Assembly: GCF_003600645.1 (NCBI RefSeq)
Contig: NZ_CP032482.1
Location: 62,001 to 126,000, forward strand
Source of the DNA: Yersinia rochesterensis
Lineage (GTDB): Bacteria > Pseudomonadota > Gammaproteobacteria > Enterobacterales > Enterobacteriaceae
DNA: 64,000 nucleotides
Direction of reading: 5' to 3'
Shown here in pieces: positions 1 through 9,812 of this stretch. The notes under the pieces were generated by a model. That model ran no database searches and was not told the origin of the DNA. It saw only the letters and a list, made by a program, of their open reading frames with translations. How positions within the stretch are numbered: the stretch's first letter is position 1; every line of letters starts with the position of its first letter. The position numbers and the translations under genes were made by a program.

Positions 1-1851
1 TTCGGCGATCACTTGCATTTTAAGTGCTTCGGCGACAACGATAATGGCTCGTACCAGAGATTGTGAAATAGGATTAGTATCAATATGGCGAACAAAACTT
101 TGATCCAGCTTAATGGCATCAATAGGGATGCGCGCTAACTGAGAGAGTGAAGAATAACCAGTACCAAAATCATCTAAGTGAACTTGAGCACCTAAGTAGC
201 GTAGCTGTTTAATTATATTGATAGCGGCGTCTTCATTATCAATTAAGCAACTTTCCGTTAATTCAACATCGACCAAGCTAGATTCCAGTTCGCTGGCTTC
301 GAGAGATTCAATAAAGCTGGTAACGATAGCCTCATCTATCAATTGTCGAGCAGAAACATTGACGGCAACTCGTAGGTTAATCCCGCGTTTTCTCCAATCG
401 ACGGCTTGTTGCATCGATGTTTGCAGTACCCATTTACCCAGGGGCCTGATAAGTCCGGATTCTTCGGCATAGGAGATAAATTCCAGAGGAGCAATCAAAC
501 CTCGTTCAGGCGATAACCATCTGACGAGTGCTTCTACACTGTGCACTTTTCCTGTTTTGGTTGATATTTTTGGCTGGTAATAGACATGTAATTGGTGCTG
601 TTCTAAACCCTTGCGTAAATTGGTATCGAGCCAAACATATTCGGATACTTTTTTATTCATTTGCTGCGAGAAAATTGAATAGGTCTGTTTTCCATGTTCT
701 TTTGCGGTATACATAGCGGTATCTGCGCTGCGAATAATATTTTCCAATGTGTCGCCATGCTCAGGGCATAGTGCAAGACCAATTGAACAGCCGGTATATA
801 CCTCGATCAATCCAATCCGGAAAGGCGATTTCATACGGTTGAGAATTCTCTGTGCAGTTGTTTCAAGCAAGTTTATCGTAGCGTTTTCGACCAAAACAAT
901 AAACTCATCACCTCCTAACCGGGCAAGCATTTCGTTGTCACCCAGGCAACTTAAAATAGCCTGAGAAACATCCTTCAGTAACCGATCACCAAACATATGG
1001 CCGTAATGGTCATTCACTTTTTTGAAGTTATCGAGATCGAGATAAATAATACCTACAGAGGTGTCAACACGGGTTTGGATTGCGCTGTTTATGCGTTCAT
1101 GAATAGCATGGCGATTAGGTAAACCAGTAATCATATCGGTATTGGCCAGAATCCTAAGGCGTTCTTGAGCGCGTCTCTCTTTGGTAATATCAGTGCCAGA
1201 GCAGATGAGATAGCGCTCATTTTTACCGCTACCACTATGAACAAACTTATTGCGGAATAAAAATAGGCGCTTTCCTTTAACGGTGTTAACCCAACGCTCT
1301 GCTTCATAAGATGCACCACGCTGAAAGAATCCCTCAATATTTTTCCGTGACGACGCCCCTTCCTTGGCTGTCATAAATAAGTCATAGACGTTTTTACCAA
1401 TAACATCTTGCTCTTTCTTACCGGTATATTCTTCGCTAAGGTGGTTAAATCGTTGTACGCACCCATCTTTATCAAGAATAACAATCACTGAATTAGCTTC
1501 AGAAACGACCTGCTCTGCAAAGGAAAGACCTATGACCAAGTCACGAGCTACAGATTCAGTATCAGCATAGGCTGAGGCAGTACCTCCCCATTCTTTCTTA
1601 TTAATCTTGCGGCCGACAAGATGTAGATGAAGGGGGTGACCATAAATTTCAATTTCAATATCTAAACTTGCAGTAATTCCGGTTAAGCTCCGGATTCTCA
1701 TTGTTTGGACTAAATTAAGGGATATTGCGATATTTGTTGTCCCTTTAACTGCAGATAACTCTAAAGCTTGGCTATCAAAAGCAAGCCGCCAAAATGGGCT
1801 ATGAGTACCAAAGTAAGCATTGAGGATCGACGTGTCTTGGTTTTCGAACAT
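1..1851 (-). CDS. pdeR: PAS-GGDEF-EAL cyclic-di-GMP phosphodiesterase (partial, C-terminus outside window)
   Basis: Minus-strand frame open for 617 codons from ATG 1849-1851 to the window edge. In order: an N-terminal region, a PAS domain (about residues 110-225), a GGDEF domain with an intact GGDEF motif near residue 311, and an EAL domain with EALVRW near 440 and DDFGTGYSSL near 558. The last visible residues end in VIAE, just before the usual EAL C-terminal helix. Stretches such as WGGTASAYADT and RNKFVHSGSGKNE match my recollection of E. coli PdeR (YciR/Gmr), which there acts as a trigger enzyme degrading c-di-GMP and restraining curli expression. Both catalytic motifs look intact, so activity of either domain is possible. 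The role in this organism is inferred from the orthologue. Confidence 0.9.
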   Translation of the reverse strand, partial: MFENQDTSILNAYFGTHSPFWRLAFDSQALELSAVKGTTNIAISLNLVQTMRIRSLTGITASLDIEIEIYGHPLHLHLVGRKINKKEWGGTASAYADTESVARDLVIGLSFAEQVVSEANSVIVILDKDGCVQRFNHLSEEYTGKKEQDVIGKNVYDLFMTAKEGASSRKNIEGFFQRGASYEAERWVNTVKGKRLFLFRNKFVHSGSGKNERYLICSGTDITKERRAQERLRILANTDMITGLPNRHAIHERINSAIQTRVDTSVGIIYLDLDNFKKVNDHYGHMFGDRLLKDVSQAILSCLGDNEMLARLGGDEFIVLVENATINLLETTAQRILNRMKSPFRIGLIEVYTGCSIGLALCPEHGDTLENIIRSADTAMYTAKEHGKQTYSIFSQQMNKKVSEYVWLDTNLRKGLEQHQLHVYYQPKISTKTGKVHSVEALVRWLSPERGLIAPLEFISYAEESGLIRPLGKWVLQTSMQQAVDWRKRGINLRVAVNVSARQLIDEAIVTSFIESLEASELESSLVDVELTESCLIDNEDAAINIIKQLRYLGAQVHLDDFGTGYSSLSQLARIPIDAIKLDQSFVRHIDTNPISQSLVRAIIVVAEALKMQVIAE

Positions 1852-2292
1852 ATGCGACCCCCTAAAAGTGTATATGAGTCTTTTACTTACCTTAGCCGGA
1901 AACTCAGAAGGCCCTATTCCTAACCCTCCCAGTGATGAATAATCATCCTGACCTGTAGAACATGACTCTATCCAGATCACCTACCGAATAAAGTATATGT
2001 GTAATTTATTCATACCAGATCGTAGATAGTAGTGATAATCATATTAAATGCTTTTTTTACTTTAAGGTTGTGATGAAAGTTAAGCATGAAAAAATAAAAG
2101 ACACTATTTTTTATATTGTTACGTTCATTTAGGCTAAATCCTAAAATGAGAAAAGAAAGATGAGACATGGTTTATTGGAGTGTAGTGGGGATAGTATGGT
2201 TTTTAGTGAGTTAATGATGGAAGTATGTCAGTGGTAAGCAATCTGGGTATTCCATTTCGAAACAAGATGAGAATACCCGAGGTAAATCACGA
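1852..2292. other. AT-rich intergenic region upstream of pdeR
   Basis: No convincing gene. It must hold the pdeR promoter (reading left). An 8-bp perfect inverted repeat, GGGTATTC at 2245-2252 and GAATACCC at 2271-2278, follows the stop of the small membrane gene on its right and could be a weak terminator, though it lacks a T tract. Confidence 0.5.
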
Positions 2293-2529
2293 TTATGGTT
2301 TTTCTGCGATTCTTTTCAGATACTCATTATTTTTGAATACAATCATGATCATCTCAAAACCAATACGTGAACTAATGCCACCGCCGATGATGATGGCAAT
2401 CCCTATGAAGAAACTACCAAACATCGCCAGTACGCCGGATACAATGATGCCAAACAGTGAGAGCCAATATAAAATAGTAAGAATTTTTGGTGTCAGCATT
2501 GAATCAAAATAAAGTACATTCTTAAGCAT
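2293..2529 (-). CDS. Small inner-membrane protein, DUF4282-like
   Basis: A 78-residue protein from ATG 2527-2529, chosen because AAGGAT lies about 7 nt upstream. A start at 2544 would add five residues with a poorer ribosome site. Two hydrophobic segments (about residues 15-37 and 40-62) rich in I, G and F are joined by a short turn and followed by a basic C-terminus, KNNEYLKRIAEKP. The spacing and the pattern FDSMLTPKIL...YWL at the start resemble DUF4282 proteins, which have no known function. Likely a two-helix inner-membrane protein. It lies next to a strip of decayed genes but is itself intact. Confidence 0.6.
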   Translation of the reverse strand: MLKNVLYFDSMLTPKILTILYWLSLFGIIVSGVLAMFGSFFIGIAIIIGGGISSRIGFEMIMIVFKNNEYLKRIAEKP

Positions 2530-2648
2530 TACATAATCCTTCATCTTTAAATGTTCAAATTTCGGTAGTGATTATGTATTAATTTTAAGTTCGTGACCAC
2601 ACATTACTTATTGTGAAATATATATAATCCCCTTTCCGGATAATATTT

Positions 2649-3481
2649 TTACTTAAAGTCAAGTACCATTCCAACCCCGACCTCTTCTATATCAACCGCA
2701 CCGGCTAATGCTATTTTAGCTTTTAGGTCAGTACAGTGACAGGGATACAGTGCTTGTGCGCTGAGCTGCTTGAAATAGTCTGATGTTCTGGTGAGGATGG
2801 ATTTCTCTGTATTTAATAGATGAAAACCACCAATAACAGCCCGAACGCGCTTATCACCGGTCACTTTAATAGCATAATCAATAATATTGCAGATCCCAGA
2901 GTGAGAGCAGCCAGTAATAATTACAATGCCCTCTGGGCTGGTATAAACTATCACACTGTCGTCTATGACAAAGTCGTCAACTTCATGGCCACAACAATTG
3001 ATAGTTTTCCCTATAGGATGCAGCCCTTCAAAATCATTACTACGTTCTATCTCACCTAAAAAAAGTAAATTATCCGTAATGTAATAAACACCGGACTGAT
3101 CAATTCGTTTGAAAAAGGTGGAATAGCCATCAGCCGGAAAATGAGCACCTATTGATTTATCTTCGTAGTATTTAGGGGTAAATGCATTGGGGTGAGCCAC
3201 AAGTTTTATTTTCTGCTCACTATAGTGATTTGTTCGGTCTAGATATTGTGCAAGATGGGTTAAGCCCCCGCTATGGTCGTTATGACCATGGGAGAAAATC
3301 ACACTATCGATATTGCTGATATTAATACCCAGAATTGCCGCATTACATAGAAAAACGTCAGAGTAACCAGTATCAAAAAGAAAATTTTTTCCATTAATTT
3401 CAATATGATAACAAACCCCGGTTCGGCTATAAGATATTTGTCTATTAGGGTGTTGTTATCAACCAGCACAGTTAACTGCAT
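2649..3481 (-). pseudogene. MBL-fold metallo-hydrolase (COG1237-like), frameshifted
   Basis: Two overlapping minus-strand frames make one metallo-beta-lactamase-fold protein of about 276 residues. The N-terminal part starts at ATG 3479-3481 (good AAGGAAAAGG ribosome site) and reads MQLTVLVDNNTLID...AEPG. The sense then moves to another frame, CYHIEINGKNFLFDTGYSD, and continues to the stop at 2649. The break falls near 3412-3420 in an AAACCCC run, where one missing base would restore the frame. Zn-ligand motif HGHNDHSGG, then GCSHSG and a C-terminal PCHCTD are present. The architecture resembles COG1237 hydrolases, relatives of methanopterin ribofuranosylaminobenzene-phosphate synthase; the substrate is unknown. 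Either a real recent pseudogene or a homopolymer sequencing error. Confidence 0.8.
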
Positions 3482-3521
3482 ATCCTTTTCCTTGTTTACT
3501 CACATTATTCCGACACTAGTT

Positions 3522-4069
3522 TTATTTGCGGCTATCGAAAAGTAATTTACACGCTAATCCGGTAAAGACTACGCTTAGCAAATAGTTTGGCCAGCGAGCT
3601 GAAAACTCCCCGGTTTTAAAGCGGTTACTCATATTACTGACCACTAAAATCAGGCTACCATTAATAATCAAGCCAATAGCATTCAGGATGGTTGCCAATA
3701 ACAGCATTTGCACAATCACTGAACCTGACTGGGGGTGATAAATTGTGGGAATAGCGCCAGTACAAATAGAGCCATCTTGGGATTCAGCAATTTGGTGAAT
3801 AATCCTTTCCGGAAGGCCTTATATACGGGAGCGGGTGATAACGCTGCTTTTATCGGGACACCGTGGGCTGAGGTGAGTATTTTCCATGCCAAATAGAGTA
3901 AATAGCATGCACCGAGTATCCGCACTGCATCGTAAGCTAGTGGTACCACTATAAAAAGTTGTGAAAGCCCTAATGCTGCCGCCAACGTGTGGTAATAAGT
4001 TCCTAACTGAATACCTGCAAGTGCTACACAAGCACCGGAAAACAGCAGTAAAGTTGTTGTGGCGATCAT
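3522..4069 (-). pseudogene. LysE/RhtB-family amino-acid exporter, internal deletion plus frameshift
   Basis: Starts at ATG 4067-4069 after GGAGAGG. The first frame reads [20 protein letters not shown], runs into IQLGTYYHTLAAALGLS (normally transmembrane helix 2), and continues to LFPQFITPSQVQ before a stop near 3718. The rest, SVIVQMLLLATILNAIGLI to the end at 3522, is in another frame. The sense is restored by one extra base in the five-G run at 3731-3735. The family's usual TPGPD-containing loop is missing: the protein jumps from a helix-1-like segment directly to helix 2, as if about 35 codons were deleted between two copies of a VALA-coding stretch. With two lesions this is almost certainly non-functional. 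The family exports amino acids or homoserine lactones across the inner membrane. Confidence 0.8.
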
Positions 4070-4247
4070 AACCTCTCCGCAGGAATTACTCGAAAATATG
4101 GGCACCTAGTTTTGTTTGTTCAACATACTTCATATAACGGGGGAAAAACAACGAATGTCCTATGTTGTTTAAAATTAGGTGCAGGTTTGTTTAAGCTTTC
4201 AATGGCTAGTGATAATTATCCTATACAGATGAGAGTTTGAGAAACTA

Positions 4248-4650
4248 ATGATAATAAGAGCGATATCTGAGGACATTCCGCGTTTAGTTGAGATTTGGGA
4301 AAAAGCAGTAAGGGAATCGTATTTGTTTCTAACTGAGGCTGATATTCAATTTTATTTGCTTGGGCTAGAAGTTTGGTTATTTGAAAATAGCAGATAGGCA
4401 GTAGGGCTTATTGGCCTCGATGGTAATAAAGTGGAGGTGTTATTCATTGATCCCATCTATCACGGTAAAGGTTTTGGGAAAACGCTGTTGGCGCATGCTC
4501 AGCATTTAAAGGGAAAGCTCAGTGTGAATGAACAAAATCCCGCTGCGTTAGCTTTTTACTTGAAATCTGGATTTGTAAAAACTGGTCAGTTCAGAACTGG
4601 GCGGCGAGGGAAAGGCTTTTTCACTGCTTCACTTGGCGCAGGTAGAGTAA
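4248..4650 (+). pseudogene. GNAT N-acetyltransferase (YjaB-like), stop codon and frameshift
   Basis: ATG 4248 opens MIIRAISEDIPRLVEIWEKA, a typical GNAT beginning, but an in-frame TAG sits at 4395-4397. The frame resumes with VGLIGLDGNKVEVLFIDP, the acetyl-CoA-binding loop HGKGFGKTLL, and VNEQNPAALAFYLKSGF. Near the end a five-T run (4617-4621) throws the frame off; with one T fewer it would read FSLLHLAQVE and stop at TAA 4648-4650. Between residues 38 and 45 the protein also looks shortened against E. coli YjaB, which it otherwise resembles. It acetylates an unknown amine in intact relatives. A downstream ATG at 4431 gives an 87-residue ORF with a wrong C-terminus, unlikely to be a working enzyme. 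Confidence 0.8.
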
Positions 4651-4700
4651 TAAAAGCCCAAATTTCTCCGGGCTTTAGTAAAACGGATGAATAAAAGAAG

Positions 4701-5564
4701 TTACTCAATATTCTGAATCTGCTCGCGCATTTGCTCGATAAGCACTTTCAGCTCAATAGCTGAATTGGTAACTTCGGCATTGATAGATTTTGATGCTAGC
4801 GTATTCGACTCGCGGTTGAATTCTTGCATCATAAAATCAAGGCGGCGGCCAACGGCTTCTTTCTTCTTCAGAATATTGTGTGTTTCTTTGACATGCGCTT
4901 CAAGTCGATCCAACTCTTCAGCTACATCGACACGTTGTGCCATCAGCACTAATTCCTGCTCCAGGCGAGTATTTTCCAACTGAACCTGTGCTTCTTCCAG
5001 TTTGTTGAGCAAACGCTCACGCTGCCATTGCAAGATATTTGGCATATGCGCACGGACTTTAACCACTTCCGCACTAACGCCATCCAGCCGCTGTTCAATA
5101 AGCGCTTTTAGTGCTGCACCTTCAGTTTCGCGGGAAACGATAAAGTCATCCAACACAATATCCAGTGCCTGCATCAGCTCAGTGCTGATGGCATCCAGAT
5201 CCTGTTCTTCTGCGGCCATAACACCCGGCCAGCGCAGAATATCCACTGGATTAATTTCGCCTTCATCACTTTGCATCTTGACCCACTGACCAGCTTCAAC
5301 CAGTTGCTTTGCCAGTTTCTCATTAAGGATCAAAGAGCTTTGTGAGTTAGCATCCAGCTCGAAGCGCAAGCTGCACTCAATTTTGCCACGGGTCAGGCGG
5401 CCGCGGATACGTTCGCGAATAACCGGTTCCAGGCTACGGAACTGTTCAGGTAAGCGAATGTAAGTTTCTAAATAGCGTTGGTTAACGGAACGCAGCTCCC
5501 AGGCTGCGCTACCCCATTCACCCTTAATGTCACGTCGAGCGTAAGCGGTCATGCTGCGGATCAT
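4701..5564 (-). CDS. yicC: YicC family endoribonuclease
   Basis: 287 residues from ATG 5562-5564, the same length as E. coli YicC. N-terminal YicC domain (MIRSMTAYARRDIKGEW, SVNQRYLETYIRLPEQFR) and C-terminal DUF1732 domain with the conserved KKKEAVGRRLDFMMQEFNRE block near residues 233-255. YicC proteins are a recently recognised class of oligomeric, metal-dependent endoribonucleases reported to target the sRNA RyhB in E. coli. The gene is divergent from rph, as in other enterics, which supports the identification. Cytoplasmic. Confidence 0.95.
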   Translation of the reverse strand: MIRSMTAYARRDIKGEWGSAAWELRSVNQRYLETYIRLPEQFRSLEPVIRERIRGRLTRGKIECSLRFELDANSQSSLILNEKLAKQLVEAGQWVKMQSDEGEINPVDILRWPGVMAAEEQDLDAISTELMQALDIVLDDFIVSRETEGAALKALIEQRLDGVSAEVVKVRAHMPNILQWQRERLLNKLEEAQVQLENTRLEQELVLMAQRVDVAEELDRLEAHVKETHNILKKKEAVGRRLDFMMQEFNRESNTLASKSINAEVTNSAIELKVLIEQMREQIQNIE

Positions 5565-5691
5565 TGTTGCGTACCCGTTTTCAAGAAAAGATGCAGGGAT
5601 TATAGCCTCCGAGGCGCAGGCAGGATAGGCATTACATCACTAAGGCCGTATAATGCGCGACCAATATCGATTTAAAGCCGGAGAAAGCCCC

Positions 5692-6408
5692 ATGCGCCCA
5701 GCAGGCCGAGCAGCACAACAAGTCCGCCCATTGACCCTGACCCGTAATTACACGAAACACGCTGAAGGTTCCGTGTTGGTTGAGTTTGGCGATACCAAAG
5801 TATTGTGCACCGCCACGGTCGAAGAGGGTGTTCCGCGCTTTCTGAAAGGCCAAGGTCAGGGCTGGATAACCGCTGAATATGGCATGTTGCCACGTTCGAC
5901 CCACAGCCGTAATGCGCGTGAAGCCGCAAAAGGCAAACAAGGTGGTCGCACTTTAGAAATTCAGCGCCTAATTGCTCGTTCTTTGCGTGCGGCAGTTGAT
6001 TTGAAGAAATTGGGTGAGTTCACCATTACGTTAGACTGCGATGTGTTGCAGGCTGATGGTGGCACCCGTACAGCCTCAATCAGTGGCGCTTGTGTCGCTC
6101 TGGCTGATGCATTAAATAACTTAGTTGCCGCCGGTAAATTGAAAGCTAACCCGATGAAAGGGCTGGTAGCTGCGGTTTCTGTTGGTATCGTGAAAGGTGA
6201 AGCCCTTTGCGATCTGGAATATATAGAAGATTCTGCAGCAGAAACTGATATGAATGTGGTGATGATGGAAGATGGCCGGATGATTGAGGTGCAAGGCACC
6301 GCAGAAGGCGAGCCGTTCAGTCACGAAGAGTTACTGGCGTTGTTGGAACTGGCTCGGGGAGGGATAGAAACTATCTTCCTGGCGCAGAAGGCGGCGTTAG
6401 AACAATAA
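5692..6408 (+). CDS. rph: Ribonuclease PH
   Basis: 238 residues from ATG 5692 ([14 protein letters not shown]), the family's usual length; an upstream in-frame ATG at 5653 would add a non-conserved extension. Phosphorolytic 3'-5' exoribonuclease that trims tRNA 3' ends and forms a hexameric ring in the cytoplasm. The family core is intact, including [34 protein letters not shown] and the [16 protein letters not shown] block. The frame runs to the full-length C-terminus, unlike the frameshifted rph of E. coli K-12. It is the first gene of rph-pyrE, and its stop codon lies 5 nt before the pyrE attenuator hairpin. Confidence 0.97.
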   Translation: MRPAGRAAQQVRPLTLTRNYTKHAEGSVLVEFGDTKVLCTATVEEGVPRFLKGQGQGWITAEYGMLPRSTHSRNAREAAKGKQGGRTLEIQRLIARSLRAAVDLKKLGEFTITLDCDVLQADGGTRTASISGACVALADALNNLVAAGKLKANPMKGLVAAVSVGIVKGEALCDLEYIEDSAAETDMNVVMMEDGRMIEVQGTAEGEPFSHEELLALLELARGGIETIFLAQKAALEQ

Positions 6409-6413
6409 TTGAT

Positions 6414-6442
6414 AAAGGCGACTTGCTAGTCGCCTTTTTTTT
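6414..6442 (+). terminator. rph-pyrE attenuator/terminator
   Basis: Stem GGCGACT (6417-6423) and AGTCGCC (6428-6434) with a 4-nt loop, then a run of eight T. It begins 5 nt after the rph stop. In E. coli the same place holds the UTP-sensing pyrE attenuator, where ribosomes finishing rph prevent hairpin formation. The position and structure here fit that mechanism. Confidence 0.85.
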
Positions 6443-6515
6443 CCTGCAATTTAGGCACCGAATCATTCAACAAAGTAATTAATGACAGTAGCCACAATCT
6501 AGAGGAGACGTACCA

Positions 6516-7157
6516 ATGAAAGCCTATCAGCGCGATTTTATCGAGTTTGCGCTTAACAAGCAGGTGTTGAAGTTTGGCGAATTTACCCTGAAGTCTGGGC
6601 GGATTAGCCCCTATTTCTTTAATGCAGGGTTGTTTAATACCGGGCTTGATCTGGCAAAACTCGGGCGTTTCTACGCCGCGGCGTTAATGGATTGTGGTGT
6701 GGAGTTTGACCTTTTATTCGGGCCAGCATACAAGGGCATTCCTATTGCCACCACCGCCGCCGTAGCCTTGGCTGAGCATCATGGTCGTGATGTTCCTTAC
6801 TGCTTTAACCGTAAAGAAGCCAAAAATCACGGTGAAGGTGGCAGCTTGGTGGGGAGCCCGTTAAAAGGCCGAGTCATGCTGGTGGATGATGTGATAACCG
6901 CTGGTACTGCGATTCGTGAATCAATGGAAATTATCAATGCGCAGGGCGCCACCCTAGCTGGTGTGATGATTTCATTAGATCGTCAAGAGCGTGGTCGTGG
7001 TGAAATCTCTGCGATTCAGGAAGTTGAACATGATTATCACTGTAAAGTCATCGCGATTGTGACGTTGAATGATGTGATCCGTTATTTGGAGGAGAAACCG
7101 GAGATGGCGGCTCATCTGACGGCGGTGCGCCAATATCGTGAGCAATATGGTGTTTAA
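6516..7157 (+). CDS. pyrE: Orotate phosphoribosyltransferase
   Basis: 213 residues, standard length, from ATG 6516 with AGAGGAG upstream. Converts orotate and PRPP to OMP in de novo pyrimidine synthesis; cytoplasmic dimer. The PRPP-binding motif [13 protein letters not shown] is at about residues 120-132, and the flexible catalytic loop with [11 protein letters not shown] at about 99-109. It follows rph by 107 bp with an attenuator hairpin between, so expression probably depends on UTP level through coupled translation. It is followed by a bidirectional terminator facing slmA. Confidence 0.97.
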   Translation: MKAYQRDFIEFALNKQVLKFGEFTLKSGRISPYFFNAGLFNTGLDLAKLGRFYAAALMDCGVEFDLLFGPAYKGIPIATTAAVALAEHHGRDVPYCFNRKEAKNHGEGGSLVGSPLKGRVMLVDDVITAGTAIRESMEIINAQGATLAGVMISLDRQERGRGEISAIQEVEHDYHCKVIAIVTLNDVIRYLEEKPEMAAHLTAVRQYREQYGV

Positions 7158-7180
7158 GATTTCCTCATTATGAAAATACA

Positions 7181-7205
7181 AAAAAGGGCCGTTTGGCCCT
7201 TTTTA
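7181..7205. terminator. Bidirectional terminator between pyrE and slmA
   Basis: AAAAAGGGCC GTTT GGCCCTTTTT is an almost perfect palindrome with A and T flanks, placed between two convergent genes, so it can serve both. Confidence 0.85.
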
Positions 7206-7231
7206 TATGACTATCACAGCGACTTTGTGGC

Positions 7232-7828
7232 TTATTGCAACTGAGCCACAATCAAAGGCCAGCGGGAATCAAACTCTTGCGTCGGTCGGTAGCGAAATTC
7301 TGAGCGAACAAAACGTGAAAGCATCCCTTCACAAAATGCTAATAGCTGTGTTGCCAATAGCGCTTCATCATGGATAAAACCTTGCCCATCACGCAGTTTT
7401 TTCTCGCGTAGCACCTGACGTAGCTGTACTTCAATTCGTTCAAACAGCTGGTTAATTCGCCCTTGTAAGCGGTCTTGCTCGAACATCAGTGCATGCCCGG
7501 TCATGATGCGAGTTAGCCCTGGATTGCGCTCCGCAAAGCCTAATATCAGCAATAGGATCAGCCGGAGGCGATTAAACGTCTCTTTTTCATCTTGCAGAAT
7601 CAAATTAATGCGGGACATCAGACTGTCTTCAATAAACTCGATCAGGCTATCAAACATCCGCGTTTTGCTGGGGAAATGACGATAAAGCGCGGCTTCCGAA
7701 ACTCCCACATTCGCGGCGAGTTTGGCGGTAGTAATGCGTTGGCTGCCATCGCTGGATTCCAGCATTTGCGCTAAAGCCTGCAAAATTTCCTCGCGCCTAT
7801 TCCTTTTCGTATTTTCTTTTTCTGCCAT
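7232..7828 (-). CDS. slmA: Nucleoid occlusion factor SlmA
   Basis: 198 residues from ATG 7826-7828 ([16 protein letters not shown]), equal to E. coli SlmA; the longer frame to 7897 is not conserved. TetR-fold DNA-binding protein that binds SBS sites over the chromosome and disrupts FtsZ assembly to stop septation over the nucleoid. N-terminal helix-turn-helix around [20 protein letters not shown] (residues 32-51) and a C-terminal dimerisation and FtsZ-contact region. Located between pyrE and dut, the conserved enteric position. Confidence 0.96.
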   Translation of the reverse strand: MAEKENTKRNRREEILQALAQMLESSDGSQRITTAKLAANVGVSEAALYRHFPSKTRMFDSLIEFIEDSLMSRINLILQDEKETFNRLRLILLLILGFAERNPGLTRIMTGHALMFEQDRLQGRINQLFERIEVQLRQVLREKKLRDGQGFIHDEALLATQLLAFCEGMLSRFVRSEFRYRPTQEFDSRWPLIVAQLQ

Positions 7829-7949
7829 GTCCGAGTAGACCCTTGCTAAAAATGACTTAATAACAAAAACCCCAATACCGGCCGCACTGGATACCAAGTC
7901 CCGGCGGCTTATGTGATAGCTTTTTTACGGTATTAGGGTCTAGGGTAGG

Positions 7950-8408
7950 TTATTGGCGCCCAGAATGACCAAAACCACCGGTACCACGTTCAGTAAGGTC
8001 AAAATCTTCAACCAAATTGAATTCTGCTTGTACTACGGGAACAAATACCATTTGTGCGATACGTTCGCCGGGTTCGATGATGAACGGTTGTTGACCACGG
8101 TTCCAGACTGACACCATCAACTGACCTTGATAATCGGAATCAATCAGCCCGACCAAATTACCCAATACCACCCCGTGTTTATGTCCCAAACCTGAGCGCG
8201 GCAGAATGACCGCCGCCAGAGTGTTATCACCGATATGTATCGCTAAACCAGTGGGTAACAATGTAGTTTGCCCCGGCAGTAAATCAACTGCTTCGTCCAG
8301 ACAAGCACGTAAATCCAGCCCAGCAGAACCTTCTGTAGCATACGTTGGTAAAGGAAATTCCTTGCCAACACGTGGGTCCAGAATTTTAATGTCGATTTTT
8401 TTCATCAT
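7950..8408 (-). CDS. dut: dUTP pyrophosphatase
   Basis: 152 residues from ATG 8406-8408 ([13 protein letters not shown]); the second Met at 8405 gives the common 151-residue form and cannot be excluded. Trimeric enzyme hydrolysing dUTP to dUMP and PPi, which keeps uracil out of DNA and feeds thymidylate synthesis. Family motifs are visible: [38 protein letters not shown] and the C-terminal GFGHSGR arm. The start overlaps the end of coaBC by 23 bp, so the two are probably translated from one message. Confidence 0.97.
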   Translation of the reverse strand: MMKKIDIKILDPRVGKEFPLPTYATEGSAGLDLRACLDEAVDLLPGQTTLLPTGLAIHIGDNTLAAVILPRSGLGHKHGVVLGNLVGLIDSDYQGQLMVSVWNRGQQPFIIEPGERIAQMVFVPVVQAEFNLVEDFDLTERGTGGFGHSGRQ

Positions 8409-9615
8409 AACGGCTGACAATCTCGTCTATTAAACGCTGACTGAGGAGGTGCTTATCGCTGAGCGGTAAACGTTTCTCTCCAGTCGGCCAAAAAAGGTGC
8501 AAGGCATTGGTATCACTGTTAAAACCATGCTCTGCGAGCGATACATCATTAGCGCAAATAAGATCCAGATTCTTCCGCGCTAGTTTTTGTCGCGCGTATT
8601 CTTCCACATTCTGGGTTTCGGCAGCAAATCCAACAACAAATGGACGTTTTTTAACCATCGAAGCCACCCCGGCGACAATATCCGGGTTTTTCACTAACTT
8701 AAGGGTAATTTCGTCACCCTGTTTTTTTATTTTCTCGTCAGAAACTTGCTCGGCGCGGTAATCCGCTACCGCAGCGCAAGAAATAAAAATATTCTGCTGG
8801 GCGGCTAAGTTCTGAACTGTTTGTTGCATCTCCAGCGCACTGACAACATCAATGCGATTCACCGCAGCAGGTGTGGGAAGGTTTACTGGCCCGGCAATTA
8901 GAGTGACTTTCGCCCCTCTGGCAGCGGCCGCTTGAGCGATCGCGAAGCCCATTTTCCCCGAACTTTGATTGCTGATAAAGCGCACGGGATCAAGCGCTTC
9001 ACGCGTTGGCCCGGCGGTAATCATGACACTCAAATGTTTCAGGTCTTGTTTTTCTGCAAAATGTTCATGCGCCAGCGCGACAATTTCCAGAGGGTCCAGC
9101 ATTCTACCTGGGCCAACATCACCACAAGCTTGACTGCCGCTATCAGGCCCCCACAATAGCATTCCACGACTGGCTAGGGTCTGTAGATTGGCTTGAGTAG
9201 CAGCTGCGCGGTACATCTGTTGATTCATGGCGGGCACTGCAGCAACAGGAGATGCGGTTGCCAGGCAAACTGTTGTTAGCAAGTCATTCGCCATGCCAGC
9301 GGCCACTCGCGCCAGTAAATCTGCTGTGGCGGGGGCCATTATCACTAAATCAGCCCATTTACCCAGCTCAATATGCCCCATTGCTGCTTCTGCCGCAGGG
9401 TCGAGTAAATCATCAGAGACGGGATAGCCCGAGACTGCCTGCAACGTGAGTGGTGTAATGAATGCTTTGGCCGCGTGGGTCATCACCACACGTACCTCTG
9501 CACCTCTGTCGCGTAAGCGGCGTACCAGCTCAGGAGATTTATATGCGGCAATACCCCCGCTAATCCCTAGCACAATCTTTTTACCAGAAAGATGTTCGCC
9601 GGAAAGTCCCGTCAT
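8386..9615 (-). CDS. coaBC: Bifunctional phosphopantothenoylcysteine decarboxylase / phosphopantothenate-cysteine ligase
   Basis: About 409 residues from ATG 9613-9615; the neighbouring ATG 9616-9618 is equally possible. Carries out two coenzyme A steps: CTP-dependent coupling of cysteine to 4'-phosphopantothenate, then FMN-dependent decarboxylation. The N-terminal flavoprotein domain ([15 protein letters not shown], catalytic His in [10 protein letters not shown] near residue 75, PAMNQQMY) is followed by the C-terminal synthetase domain ([41 protein letters not shown]). It overlaps dut and is divergent from radC. Confidence 0.96.
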   Translation of the reverse strand: MTGLSGEHLSGKKIVLGISGGIAAYKSPELVRRLRDRGAEVRVVMTHAAKAFITPLTLQAVSGYPVSDDLLDPAAEAAMGHIELGKWADLVIMAPATADLLARVAAGMANDLLTTVCLATASPVAAVPAMNQQMYRAAATQANLQTLASRGMLLWGPDSGSQACGDVGPGRMLDPLEIVALAHEHFAEKQDLKHLSVMITAGPTREALDPVRFISNQSSGKMGFAIAQAAAARGAKVTLIAGPVNLPTPAAVNRIDVVSALEMQQTVQNLAAQQNIFISCAAVADYRAEQVSDEKIKKQGDEITLKLVKNPDIVAGVASMVKKRPFVVGFAAETQNVEEYARQKLARKNLDLICANDVSLAEHGFNSDTNALHLFWPTGEKRLPLSDKHLLSQRLIDEIVSRYDEKNRH

Positions 9616-9812
9616 CATGATTGTCCGAATGAAAGTCATAAGAGGCGATATTTTAGCATAACCGCCGGGTAGATTAGCTATCAGGGCATCTCCTGATGCC
9701 ATCAATCATCAAATTTGCGAGGCGTTACGCATGCTGCTCACCATGGAGTCGCGGCTCATAAAGCCTTCTGTCATGCTGTTTGTGCTGTTCAGGGATAAAC
9801 AGGAGCCAAGGA

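Noticed and set aside
3819..4031. 70-codon minus-strand frame inside the exporter pseudogene
   Set aside because: Another frame of the same DNA; the LysE frames carry the family sequence.
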